Assembly (NCBI GenBank): GCA_900766925.1
Contig: CAAFXG010000174.1
Coordinates: 1-22,886 of the forward strand
Source of the DNA: Lachnospiraceae bacterium
GTDB taxonomy: Bacteria > Bacillota > Clostridia > Lachnospirales > Lachnospiraceae
Reading direction: 5' to 3'
DNA length: 22,886 nt
Part shown: positions 1 to 7,210 of the stretch, one piece after another
Position numbering within the stretch: position 1 is the stretch's first letter
Layout of the letters: the number at the start of each line of letters is the position of its first letter
The notes under the pieces: model-generated
What the model was told of the DNA's origin: nothing
Database searches by the model: none
Seen by the model: the letters and a program-made list of their open reading frames with translations, nothing else
Translations under genes and position numbers: made by a program

Positions 1-57
1 ATAAAGCTGTATGTAGCTTAATCTGCGCTCATCATTCATGCCTGAATATGATCTCAT
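1..57 (-). CDS. Partial open frame at left edge, possible transposase orfA start
   Basis: Nineteen codons start at an ATG that overlaps, as ATGA, the stop of the disrupted acyltransferase frame, and the frame leaves the window still open. The peptide ends E-R-R-L-S-Y-I-Q-L-Y, which would fit the first helix of a helix-turn-helix in an IS3-type orfA, but this is too short to assign. It could equally be a chance open frame. It is listed because it lies just inside the proposed IS terminus. Confidence 0.25.
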   Translation of the reverse strand, partial: MRSYSGMNDERRLSYIQLY

Positions 58-95
58 ACTGATAAGTAAAGTGTCAACTTATTCAGTACAGGACA
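1..95 (-). mobile_element. Possible end of an IS3-family (IS150-like) insertion sequence, cut by window edge
   Basis: Read on the minus strand, acyltransferase similarity stops after the residues F-A-N. The next bases begin TGTCCTGTACTGAATAAGTT and continue GACAC. From memory, the TGTACTG...GTTG-AC layout resembles IS150-type termini. About 38 bases further in, an ATG at position 57 opens a frame running off the left edge (M-R-S-Y-S-G-M-N-D-E-R-R-L-S-Y-I-Q-L-Y), as expected for the start of a transposase orfA. What is seen is the break and the terminus-like sequence. The IS family is inference, because the transposase and the other end lie outside the window. Confidence 0.4.
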
Positions 96-465
96 GTTGG
101 CAAATAAATTGAATACTTGATCAATGCTCGGAGACGTCACCAAATCCAGCACACACAGACATGCGAAGAATGGCAATATCCTCATATACCTTTTCTTATA
201 AAAGGCATTAGGAGTAATCTCACCCGTCTTCATCCTTTCGTAGTAACCACAGCAAAGCGAGAATCCGCTCACCACCATAAACATCAATGTAAAATCCGTA
301 AACCAAGGAATCAACGTCCCTGTCAGATAATTCTCTGTCGGCTTCAAGCCAATGTTAGACAACACGTGCATCAGCACAATGCCGATTGCGGCGTAAGTCC
401 GCAATCCATCCAGTGCTCCATACCTTTCAGAGCCTCTGGGGGGGGGTAATGCAATTCTTGTTCAT
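96..465 (-). pseudogene. Acyltransferase-3 (OafA/YrhL-like) gene: frameshifted at C9 and truncated
   Basis: This is the 5' third of a membrane O-acyltransferase that would acetylate a surface glycan. The ATG at 465 reads M-N-K-N-C-I-T-P-P-Q-R-L and stops at 427-429 because the C tract (438-446) has nine bases. With eight or eleven C the same ATG would read into R-Y-G-A-L-D-G-L-R-T-Y-A-A-I-G, the usual family N-terminus with D-G-L-R before the first membrane helix. The following frame shows the second helix region (F-T-D-F-T-L-M-F-M-V-V-S-G-F-S), C-C-G-Y-Y-E-R, the basic K-K-R-Y-M-R-I, and the start of a third helix. Family members are about 340-380 aa; here similarity ends near residue 115 at position 96, where an IS-like terminus begins. 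As read, the gene is both phase-OFF and broken. The stretch 466-497 up to the next gene contains only octamer repeats. Confidence 0.75.
438..446. repeat. G9/C9 homopolymer in acyltransferase start region (phase switch candidate)
   Basis: Nine consecutive G on the plus strand (C9 on the coding strand) lie eight codons after the ATG at 465. Frame arithmetic: 8 or 11 C joins the ATG to the conserved acyltransferase frame, while 9 or 10 does not. The current length gives a stop after twelve codons. Confidence 0.8.
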
Positions 466-473
466 AGTATATC

Positions 474-505
474 TTAAACTCTTAACCTTTTAATCTTTCA
501 ACCTT
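474..505. repeat. Four degenerate octamers, consensus TTAACCTT
   Basis: The units are TTAAACTC, TTAACCTT, TTAATCTT and TCAACCTT, tiling without gaps. The last unit contains the stop codon of the upstream GT4 gene (TCA at 498-500 is TGA on the coding strand). The same octamer recurs inside that gene at 1001-1040. Short degenerate repeats of this kind are common between genes in Bacteroidales; the function is unknown. Confidence 0.7.
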
Positions 506-1673
506 TATAATACTTCATCAGCTTCTCATAATACGCCTCGCTCGAATACCTCTCAATGGCATTCTTAGCTATAGCATCATAGTTAAACTCATGATTAAAC
601 ATCTTAATGTTCTTGTCTTTCAAGTCCTCCACATCGCCCGAAGTGAAAGTCATACCGCTTAAACCTTCATCGATAAGTTCTGGGATACCGCCAATCCTTG
701 CGCCCAGTACAGGCGTTCCGAGGCTTTGGCTCTCAATAACAGTCAGCGGATTATTCTCACTCCACTCCGCAGGCAACACCATAAACCGTGCCCCACGTAA
801 TATCGGCATAAACTCCTCCCACTGCATCTGTCCCTTAAACTCAATCTGCTTACAGTCCTTATACGCCTCCTGCAATTCCGGCAGCAGCTCACCACCGCCA
901 ATCACAATCAACTTCTTGTCCAACTGCGCAGCCGCCTTACATAGCGTCCTCACTCCCTTCACCTCATTCACACGTCCGAGATACACATAGTAATCCCCCT
1001 TTAATCTTTTAACCTCTTCACCCTTTAACCCTTTAACTTTCGTCACATCAATAAAGTTACACAGCACCCTGAACTTATCAGGCGAATAACCTCCCTCCAC
1101 ACAAGTGTCCATCATAAACTTCGATGGCGGCAAGAACAAATCCACATACTCCTGCAGCACCTCCTTGTTCCACTTCTGGGCCTCCAAATATCCTATGACA
1201 GCCCCAGGCAGACCACCAGGCATGCACCGATGCCTTATCACCGCCTTCTTGTCCGTAAAACACTCCGTGCACCATTGGCCATCACGAGTGCAAGTATAGC
1301 AAGGACACACAAGTTTTGTGTCGTGCAGCGTCCATACCACCCTTGCCCCCTTCTCATGCGCAATCTTCGCAATCACGGGACTCAGTTGCGTATGAATATT
1401 ATTCAGATGCACCACCTCCGGCTTGAAGTCATCCATCAGCCGTGTGAATTCCTTAACCACCTGACGCGCCCCAAACGGCCTTGTAAAAGCATCCAACTTC
1501 GTCATGTTCGCAGGCCAGTACCCCGACCATTCCGACTTCTCGTTCTCAGGGTATTGCATGGCATACACCGCCACCTCATGCCCCTTCTCCTTCAGCATCT
1601 TCTCCAAGTTCATGGTATAGATGCAGTCACCGCCACGGCGGTAATAAAACTTATTTGCTAATAGTATGTTCAT
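498..1673 (-). CDS. GT4-family glycosyltransferase
   Basis: A 391-aa retaining GT-B glycosyltransferase, expected to add a sugar from a nucleotide donor to a lipid-linked glycan at the cytoplasmic face of the inner membrane. The N-terminal acceptor domain starts with a beta strand and glycine-rich loop (M-N-I-L-L-A-N-K-F, then R-R-G-G). A cysteine cluster (C123, C125, C128, C135, C138) follows the W-T-L-H-D motif, as in many Bacteroidales GT4 enzymes. The C-terminal domain carries G-R-V-N-E-V-K-G (about 233-240) and the E-x7-E motif E306-N-N-P-L-T-V-I-E314. The start is 8 bases after the rdrB stop, so it is probably cotranscribed with RADAR. Residues 212-225, in the linker between domains, are encoded by five octamer repeats and form a low-complexity K/G/L/E stretch. 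Confidence 0.9.
   Translation of the reverse strand: MNILLANKFYYRRGGDCIYTMNLEKMLKEKGHEVAVYAMQYPENEKSEWSGYWPANMTKLDAFTRPFGARQVVKEFTRLMDDFKPEVVHLNNIHTQLSPVIAKIAHEKGARVVWTLHDTKLVCPCYTCTRDGQWCTECFTDKKAVIRHRCMPGGLPGAVIGYLEAQKWNKEVLQEYVDLFLPPSKFMMDTCVEGGYSPDKFRVLCNFIDVTKVKGLKGEEVKRLKGDYYVYLGRVNEVKGVRTLCKAAAQLDKKLIVIGGGELLPELQEAYKDCKQIEFKGQMQWEEFMPILRGARFMVLPAEWSENNPLTVIESQSLGTPVLGARIGGIPELIDEGLSGMTFTSGDVEDLKDKNIKMFNHEFNYDAIAKNAIERYSSEAYYEKLMKYYKG
1001..1040. repeat. Five degenerate octamers inside the GT4 gene
   Basis: The units are TTAATCTT, TTAACCTC, TTCACCCT, TTAACCCT and TTAACTTT, tiling 40 bases. On the coding strand they encode residues 212-225 of the glycosyltransferase, the linker between its two Rossmann domains. 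The units match those at 474-505 beyond the gene's 3' end. Because 8 is not a multiple of 3, gain or loss of one unit would shift the frame. Confidence 0.75.
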
Positions 1674-1681
1674 TAATCACT

Positions 1682-4258
1682 TTAGAATTTCTGTTCAAAA
1701 CTCATTTGCCTTATTTGGTCCAACCATTCATAAATCTGCCTTGGCGAACAATCGCCATTGGCTGCATACTTCTTTTCCAGACTCAGCGCAAGGAGCGAAT
1801 ATTCCCTCTCCAAAGAAGTGGCAAAGATGCCCTTGTCGTCTGTATTGATAGAGACAGAGAGGCTATGAGCTGGCAAATCAACAGGTAGTTGATAATTGTA
1901 CATCCTGACAATTGGATGCGTGCTATAACTCTTGAAATGGCCTATCTTCAGATTTGAAGTAGGGTTACATTCCACACAGACATTCATCTTCTCCACATCT
2001 GACAACATTTTCTCCTGTATAGCCACCACCAAGTCCACGATATGTTCTGAGAGATGCACTTGTACGGTTTCAGATCCCGTGCTCCTCACTGTTTCATCGA
2101 AATGATAGTCAGCATACAACCTGAAAGCAACAGCATCCGCTCTTGCCATTTTGGCCCTTGCATCGTCATTCAGATTATATTGGCTCCACTTTGTACTTAT
2201 CCGATGCTTTCCCGATTGGTTGGGCAGATAATAAAACATAGGATTGTCTCCCCTCAACACCCAAGACTGATAATAGTTCCAAATCGTTGCCTGATAGGAA
2301 AGATGCCCATACACCTGTTGGAAATACGTTGCAAACAGCACCTCCAATTCCTTACTGGCAGCAACAAACTCCTTCAAGTCTTTACCCTTGTAATAAAGCC
2401 ATGCCACGTTGTCGAGCAGTACCTGCGCTGGCATCAGCACATACCCATGACATTCCGCATAATATGCCCTTGCATCTATTCCGAGAACCATGGCATGTCC
2501 CAACCTGTCGCCATTTCGGAAGCCCATAAAATGAAACACCTCGTCAACAGCTCTCAGTCCGTCAATAATATCCAAAAAATCCTCTCCCACATGGTATGTC
2601 ATTCCCAAGTCCTTCATGCACCTCCCGCTATTCTTCATGGCATGGCTTTCTCGCAGATAGCGGAACGCCTGCGCAAACACTTCCGGACGTGCAAACACCT
2701 CGCTGTTCGCTGCATCTATGCCAAGAACACGCTCTTTGCTCTGCAAGAGCGAATGACGCAATGCATCGATGGCTATGGCTTGCTTCTTGATGGCATAACG
2801 CAAATCCGCATGACGGCATTTCCCATTTGTCGCATCAGCAGGTTTGCCGTTATCTTTCCTTTTGATGAAATGCAATACAAAACCATATTGGTCGCTGATG
2901 CCTGTTCTAGTCGATATAAACATAAAGTGACTGTTTTTTATGTCCCTCTCTGCCTTGTCGATATGCCTGTTGAGTTCCTTCACTTTCTTTTTTGGAGTGA
3001 TGCGTGCTTCCAGCCATCGGTTATCGCTCGAATGCAGAAAACTCATAGCCGCCATCTGCGACAACAGCGAGGCATAGACCGACCTGTCCCCTATAAACAA
3101 ACTCTTCCTCTCCTCATATTTGGCGAAATTATCGAAGCCCACGATGCGGTTCATCTGCACAATCTCTGTGCGGAAGTTGGATTTCAGTACCAGATACGCA
3201 TAGAACCATCCCACTATTTCCTTGTTGATGTTGGTTCGCTCATAGATATCTCTGAACATTTGGTACATCAGCCATCGCTCACCGCACAGCACTGTCAGCA
3301 CATAGTCTTTATCAGCCTTGTTCATAGCCTTGACCAGTTGGTCGGATATGGCATAGTCTGGAATCCTTGCAGAAAGGTCATCACCTATATATCTCTTCCC
3401 GTACATTCGTCTCATTCCCTGCTTCTCCATATCCAGCACCTTCATGTGAGGCAATGCCTCCTGGGCAGAGTCTGCCTCTATTATAGCCCTCGCTTCCGTC
3501 ATCAGCCGAGAAGGCACACCACCTGCATTTTTGCCATTCACGACATAATCAAACAACACCATCCTAATGGCTGCCGCCTTCATCACGCTGAGGTACAAAT
3601 CTTCTTCTCCATATCCGTCAGTTAGGGCCAAAGCCACGTTTTGCTTATGTAACAGTCTTCCAAATTGCCTTTCCCATCCGCAAGTCTTGTTCATCAGACT
3701 CAGCCAGTTCAGTTCAAAGTTCATGGAAGAACCATTGAGATGAAAATGCAGATCAGCCATCGGCTTAGTGAATATCTCGTTGAGCATACGGTTGTCATGC
3801 CCTATGACTGGCTGCCAGCAGAAATCCTGCCGCTTTTGGTTTCTGAAAAGATCGTGTGAGGCAAGAAAAGAAGTGGTCAACAAATCCTCGCTGAGCAGCG
3901 AGCTCAGGTCGTGCCACCTCAGCAAATGCTCATAATGACACACGGGCATTCCGTCCTTCTCCACCAGTACCTTAGATGAAAAATGCAGCAAGACATTGAA
4001 CACCGTGTCCCTGCCTGCATATTTCAGCAGACAATCTTTCTCAGCCTTCATCCATTGTTCCCTCAGATGCATCAATACCATCGAAGCATTGTCGAGCGAC
4101 ATGTTGGCATCATCCAGGTAAGACATTTGCCTGGCAAAAGCCTTGTCATCCACCCATGCATCAACAAAACGCTTAGGACTCGTCTTGAGGTTCGTCAGGA
4201 TGCTCTGCGGTTTCTGGCTGTGAAACAGTATTCTCAGTGTCCGTCTTAGATTTTCCAT
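1682..4258 (-). CDS. rdrB: RdrB, adenosine-deaminase-like effector of a RADAR phage-defence system
   Basis: An 858-aa protein of the metal-dependent adenosine deaminase superfamily, far longer than a housekeeping deaminase (about 340 aa), as is usual for RdrB. Zinc-site and catalytic motifs appear in order: D-L-H171-F-H173-L-N-G-S; H556-V-G-E559; R-L-G-H588; and a C-terminal V-E-C-N-P-T-S-N followed by I-N-T-D807-D808-K-G. These supply the metal ligands H, H, H and D plus the catalytic glutamate. In described RADAR systems RdrB forms a large shell with RdrA and deaminates adenosine in RNA or ATP during phage infection. It lies directly downstream of the ATPase gene, the usual order. The ATG used here overlaps rdrA by 86 bases; an ATG at residue 44 would abolish the overlap. 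Composition matches the neighbouring GT4 genes, not the AT-rich half of rdrA. Confidence 0.9.
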   Translation of the reverse strand: MENLRRTLRILFHSQKPQSILTNLKTSPKRFVDAWVDDKAFARQMSYLDDANMSLDNASMVLMHLREQWMKAEKDCLLKYAGRDTVFNVLLHFSSKVLVEKDGMPVCHYEHLLRWHDLSSLLSEDLLTTSFLASHDLFRNQKRQDFCWQPVIGHDNRMLNEIFTKPMADLHFHLNGSSMNFELNWLSLMNKTCGWERQFGRLLHKQNVALALTDGYGEEDLYLSVMKAAAIRMVLFDYVVNGKNAGGVPSRLMTEARAIIEADSAQEALPHMKVLDMEKQGMRRMYGKRYIGDDLSARIPDYAISDQLVKAMNKADKDYVLTVLCGERWLMYQMFRDIYERTNINKEIVGWFYAYLVLKSNFRTEIVQMNRIVGFDNFAKYEERKSLFIGDRSVYASLLSQMAAMSFLHSSDNRWLEARITPKKKVKELNRHIDKAERDIKNSHFMFISTRTGISDQYGFVLHFIKRKDNGKPADATNGKCRHADLRYAIKKQAIAIDALRHSLLQSKERVLGIDAANSEVFARPEVFAQAFRYLRESHAMKNSGRCMKDLGMTYHVGEDFLDIIDGLRAVDEVFHFMGFRNGDRLGHAMVLGIDARAYYAECHGYVLMPAQVLLDNVAWLYYKGKDLKEFVAASKELEVLFATYFQQVYGHLSYQATIWNYYQSWVLRGDNPMFYYLPNQSGKHRISTKWSQYNLNDDARAKMARADAVAFRLYADYHFDETVRSTGSETVQVHLSEHIVDLVVAIQEKMLSDVEKMNVCVECNPTSNLKIGHFKSYSTHPIVRMYNYQLPVDLPAHSLSVSINTDDKGIFATSLEREYSLLALSLEKKYAANGDCSPRQIYEWLDQIRQMSFEQKF

Positions 4259-7013
4259 TATTTATTATCAATAAGACATTGATATTATTGATAGCTTTAC
4301 GTATCTCTTCTCGAGTCATATATTGGCCATACTTGTCAAAAACAGAAGCTAACAGAATTTCTTTGCCTTCAATAAGCTTAGTATAGTTTTTGTACAAGAA
4401 AGCAATGACAGTAGTCTTTTTGTTTTTGAACTCATCTCTCCTCTTGACAACTGCATCCACATCGATTATTTGCTCACGATTATATCCAAGTATATCTAAC
4501 AGCGAATCGTCAAAGATATTATCACCATCCTTTTCCACAGCATATATTGCATCAAATCGCTCATCAATCTCAGGAGTCTTCAATACCCCTTCAATTAGTT
4601 TTGAGAACTCGAAACTGATTTGTAAAAAAGTACCAGCACGGTCCCTATCGTATGTGCGAATCGAGTACTTACTCATTATTTTAAAGAATTGAGCTAAATA
4701 CAATCTATTGTTTGCACCTTCTACTTTTTGAACAGTTTTCAACGTCTGATATAAATCAAAGAGAATCTCCGTATTTCGAATGCATGCAAATGACATCCAA
4801 GCATGAGGATTTGAATAATTCTTTCTATAATCAAGCGCCATATTTCTAAAAGAAGCATATAGCGAAATGCAACAACTGTCTTCCCTGCATAAATCAAGCA
4901 GTTGTTCTCCAATTTGCTTGTATCTTCTGTAACATGCATTCATACAGGTGACATTATAGAAAAACGATCCTAAATCAAAATACAGGCTCTTGATGCCCGT
5001 AAACTCGCCATTATAATAGGCGCTGTCACTTTGGCGGAAAGTCGGGTCGTCATACCCAAGCTGTCCTTTTTTTCTATTACGAAGATTGATGTCTCTTATA
5101 CAACAAAGCATAAACCACTCTGCCAACCTTACCTTATTTTTTAGTGTTTTGGTAGCCTCCTCTGTTTTCTCCATTTCACCTAAGGTATTATACTTCTTCC
5201 ACCCTTCAACGGCATCTTGTATTAGTTTTTCAAGTTCAATATAATTTATTATTCTGTTTGTTCGTGATACCAATTCTGCAGAAGACACCTGTTCGTGTGG
5301 CAATACAGCGGTCAGTCTAAAGTTAAAAACGCTTCCACCCAACAATTTATGGTATGGCTCTACCATTTCATCTGAAAATGGATCATACAGCAGAACCTGC
5401 TTGTTGTCCTGTGGTTGGGCTATTGCGTATTCATCATAATCAGCCTCATCCATTTTGTCCGTTACCCAATCATACGATTCATATAAAGCTATCGAATATA
5501 TACTCTCAATAAAGAAAAAGAAACATTTGTGAGCGTATGATTTATACCCCACCTTTAGCTGGAAAACTAAAGACATGACGTCACCTATTGACAAGTTGAA
5601 ATCGTTATTCCTTGGATTGTAAATAGCATCCAGTTCCTCCACCAGTAGAGATTTGTCCAAGTTAGGAATTGATAATCTCTTTATGTCTTCAAACCATTCC
5701 GCATATTTCTCTTTCAGCACATCAAGCGTCACCCTGTTCAATTGTTCATTCTTCCATCCCACCAGTATCCTTTTCGCCAGTTTCCTGTCCTCATTGGTGA
5801 GGTTGTCCTGCATCCATGTCTGGAAGAGATAGTTTCTGAATATACGCTTGTTCTCCATTCCGTCCCCGTCGTGGTATTTCTCCATCGACCATACCAAAGC
5901 CGCCAACTGGCACATTTTACGCAGGTTCCGTGGCACAATGTAACTGGCTTCATGCTTAGAGTTATAGAAGAGATACCTTGTTCTAGAGAAAATTAGCTCT
6001 GGAATGGCTTGCTTGACGCAGGTTCCGCCAACATTGTCGTTTTCTATTTCTATTCCGCTCTCCATATAGAAATCTGTCGAAGGCATATACACCCTCTGGT
6101 CTTCAGGTGCGAACTTGACGAGATACTGTCCCGTCATTTCCTCCACCGTGTCAAAGCCAATCCTTTGCTTGTCTATCAGGTATCTGTATTTCTCAGAATA
6201 ATGCAGGTTCATGATGGTAGCTAACTGGTCGAGTTTGGCAGCCAGCAGAATCACTATATTCGGCGACACCAGATACTTCCTGATTTGTTCCGTCATCGTG
6301 TCCGCTTCGTCAATATTCAGGTCAATATCATCAATACTCAACAGCAGGATGCCGTCCTCTTTCTTCACGAACTTCATGTACAAGTCCACCAGCCTGTTGA
6401 TGTCCTCCCTCAGATCCACCGCCATCGACATGTCTGACAGATTCTCTATGTCATCGTCCCAGCCATCCTCCTCTGCATGGTCACCCAACAGGCACATAAT
6501 GTTTTTCTGTACCCGTGCAAAAGCCGCCACCAAGTCACGGTGCACATCAAAGTTGCATTTCTCATGGCTGTCTGCATCTTCCTTCTGGCGGAACGACTTG
6601 AACAACTTCGCAATGACCGTTGCAACGATGTTATGCTTTTCATCGAAATAGGAAGGATCAATTATATCTATCGTCTCAAACTTTGTCGTGCCCAACTGCG
6701 GATAGGCGGTGAAGTCTTTCAGTCTGTTGCCCGTAAGCAGCCTCGAAACTGATGACATACAGGAAGTCTTGCCCGATCCCCTCTCGCCCACAAACGTGAA
6801 CACATTGTTGGCTGCATCGATATTCCTCTCCGTCACATTCCTCCTATACTTCACATACCTGTTCAGCATCGTGAGAATCTGCCGGTACTGGTTGCCGAAT
6901 ATGGCAGAGTCCATAAACTCCTCATTGGCAATATCCTCAACGATAGGCTGGTTCACCATCCCCATACGGATGTGTATCACCCTCCCGTTAGTCATTCCGT
7001 CATTGGTTGTCAT
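4173..7013 (-). CDS. rdrA: RdrA, P-loop ATPase of a RADAR phage-defence system
   Basis: A 946-aa STAND/AAA-like ATPase. The Walker A motif is G76-E-R-G-S-G-K82-T83-S. Walker B is I-L-L-L-S-I-D228-D229-I-D231. A possible sensor strand follows at N-I-V-I-L-L-A-A-K-L-D. The remaining roughly 600 residues are alpha-helical with no motif I can name, and the tail is acidic (P-E-T-A-E-H-P-D-E-P-Q-D-E-S). In known RADAR, RdrA is a ring- or funnel-shaped ATPase that assembles with RdrB. Identification rests on Walker motifs, size, and the adjacent oversized deaminase. No third gene (SLATT-type rdrC or rdrD) lies next to it; both flanks are glycosyltransferases. The first 430 codons (about 5730-7013) are near 50% GC, while the 3' part to about 4260 is clearly AT-rich, as if the C-terminal region has a different history. 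No convincing promoter was found in the 197 bases upstream. Confidence 0.85.
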   Translation of the reverse strand: MTTNDGMTNGRVIHIRMGMVNQPIVEDIANEEFMDSAIFGNQYRQILTMLNRYVKYRRNVTERNIDAANNVFTFVGERGSGKTSCMSSVSRLLTGNRLKDFTAYPQLGTTKFETIDIIDPSYFDEKHNIVATVIAKLFKSFRQKEDADSHEKCNFDVHRDLVAAFARVQKNIMCLLGDHAEEDGWDDDIENLSDMSMAVDLREDINRLVDLYMKFVKKEDGILLLSIDDIDLNIDEADTMTEQIRKYLVSPNIVILLAAKLDQLATIMNLHYSEKYRYLIDKQRIGFDTVEEMTGQYLVKFAPEDQRVYMPSTDFYMESGIEIENDNVGGTCVKQAIPELIFSRTRYLFYNSKHEASYIVPRNLRKMCQLAALVWSMEKYHDGDGMENKRIFRNYLFQTWMQDNLTNEDRKLAKRILVGWKNEQLNRVTLDVLKEKYAEWFEDIKRLSIPNLDKSLLVEELDAIYNPRNNDFNLSIGDVMSLVFQLKVGYKSYAHKCFFFFIESIYSIALYESYDWVTDKMDEADYDEYAIAQPQDNKQVLLYDPFSDEMVEPYHKLLGGSVFNFRLTAVLPHEQVSSAELVSRTNRIINYIELEKLIQDAVEGWKKYNTLGEMEKTEEATKTLKNKVRLAEWFMLCCIRDINLRNRKKGQLGYDDPTFRQSDSAYYNGEFTGIKSLYFDLGSFFYNVTCMNACYRRYKQIGEQLLDLCREDSCCISLYASFRNMALDYRKNYSNPHAWMSFACIRNTEILFDLYQTLKTVQKVEGANNRLYLAQFFKIMSKYSIRTYDRDRAGTFLQISFEFSKLIEGVLKTPEIDERFDAIYAVEKDGDNIFDDSLLDILGYNREQIIDVDAVVKRRDEFKNKKTTVIAFLYKNYTKLIEGKEILLASVFDKYGQYMTREEIRKAINNINVLLIINNGKSKTDTENTVSQPETAEHPDEPQDES

Positions 7014-7210
7014 ATTTTATAATATTTTTATTGTGTTCAATTTCTAAACCTCTTGTCAGCCTCAAAACTCCGCAAGGCTCTTTCGTTCACTGAATTCCTA
7101 TCCTTATCAGGCGTCAACCAAGTAATCAACAATCAGTAATCATGAATCAAAAGTGCGGGACTTACATGCAAGAAAAAGTTGCTCTGGAAAATCTCACAAT
7201 GCCCGCTATA
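7014..7210. other. Intergenic region upstream of rdrA
   Basis: This 197-base gap is the largest inside the locus and the likely place for a RADAR promoter, yet no clear TTTG/TAnnTTTG pair is visible. On the minus strand, 7037-7129 is open for 30 codons without an ATG and ends ...A-L-R-S-F-E-A-D-K-R-F-R-N-stop. This looks more like a coding remnant than random sequence. Further upstream are short degenerate repeats of GATTACT/GATTGTT type (about 7117-7150). No tRNA or strong hairpin terminator is seen. Confidence 0.4.

Noticed and set aside
498..1673. GT4 gene as a RADAR accessory (rdrC-like) gene
   Set aside because: It has full glycosyltransferase motifs and no membrane helices of the SLATT type; closeness to rdrB alone is not evidence of a defence role.
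2054..3625. Long plus-strand open frame opposite rdrB (over 500 codons)
   Set aside because: It lies antisense to a gene with clear deaminase motifs; the peptide is rich in H, C and I with no domain pattern, as expected for a shadow frame.
6211..6651. Plus-strand open frame opposite the Walker region of rdrA
   Set aside because: Serine-rich shadow of a well-supported ATPase frame; no start context or motifs.
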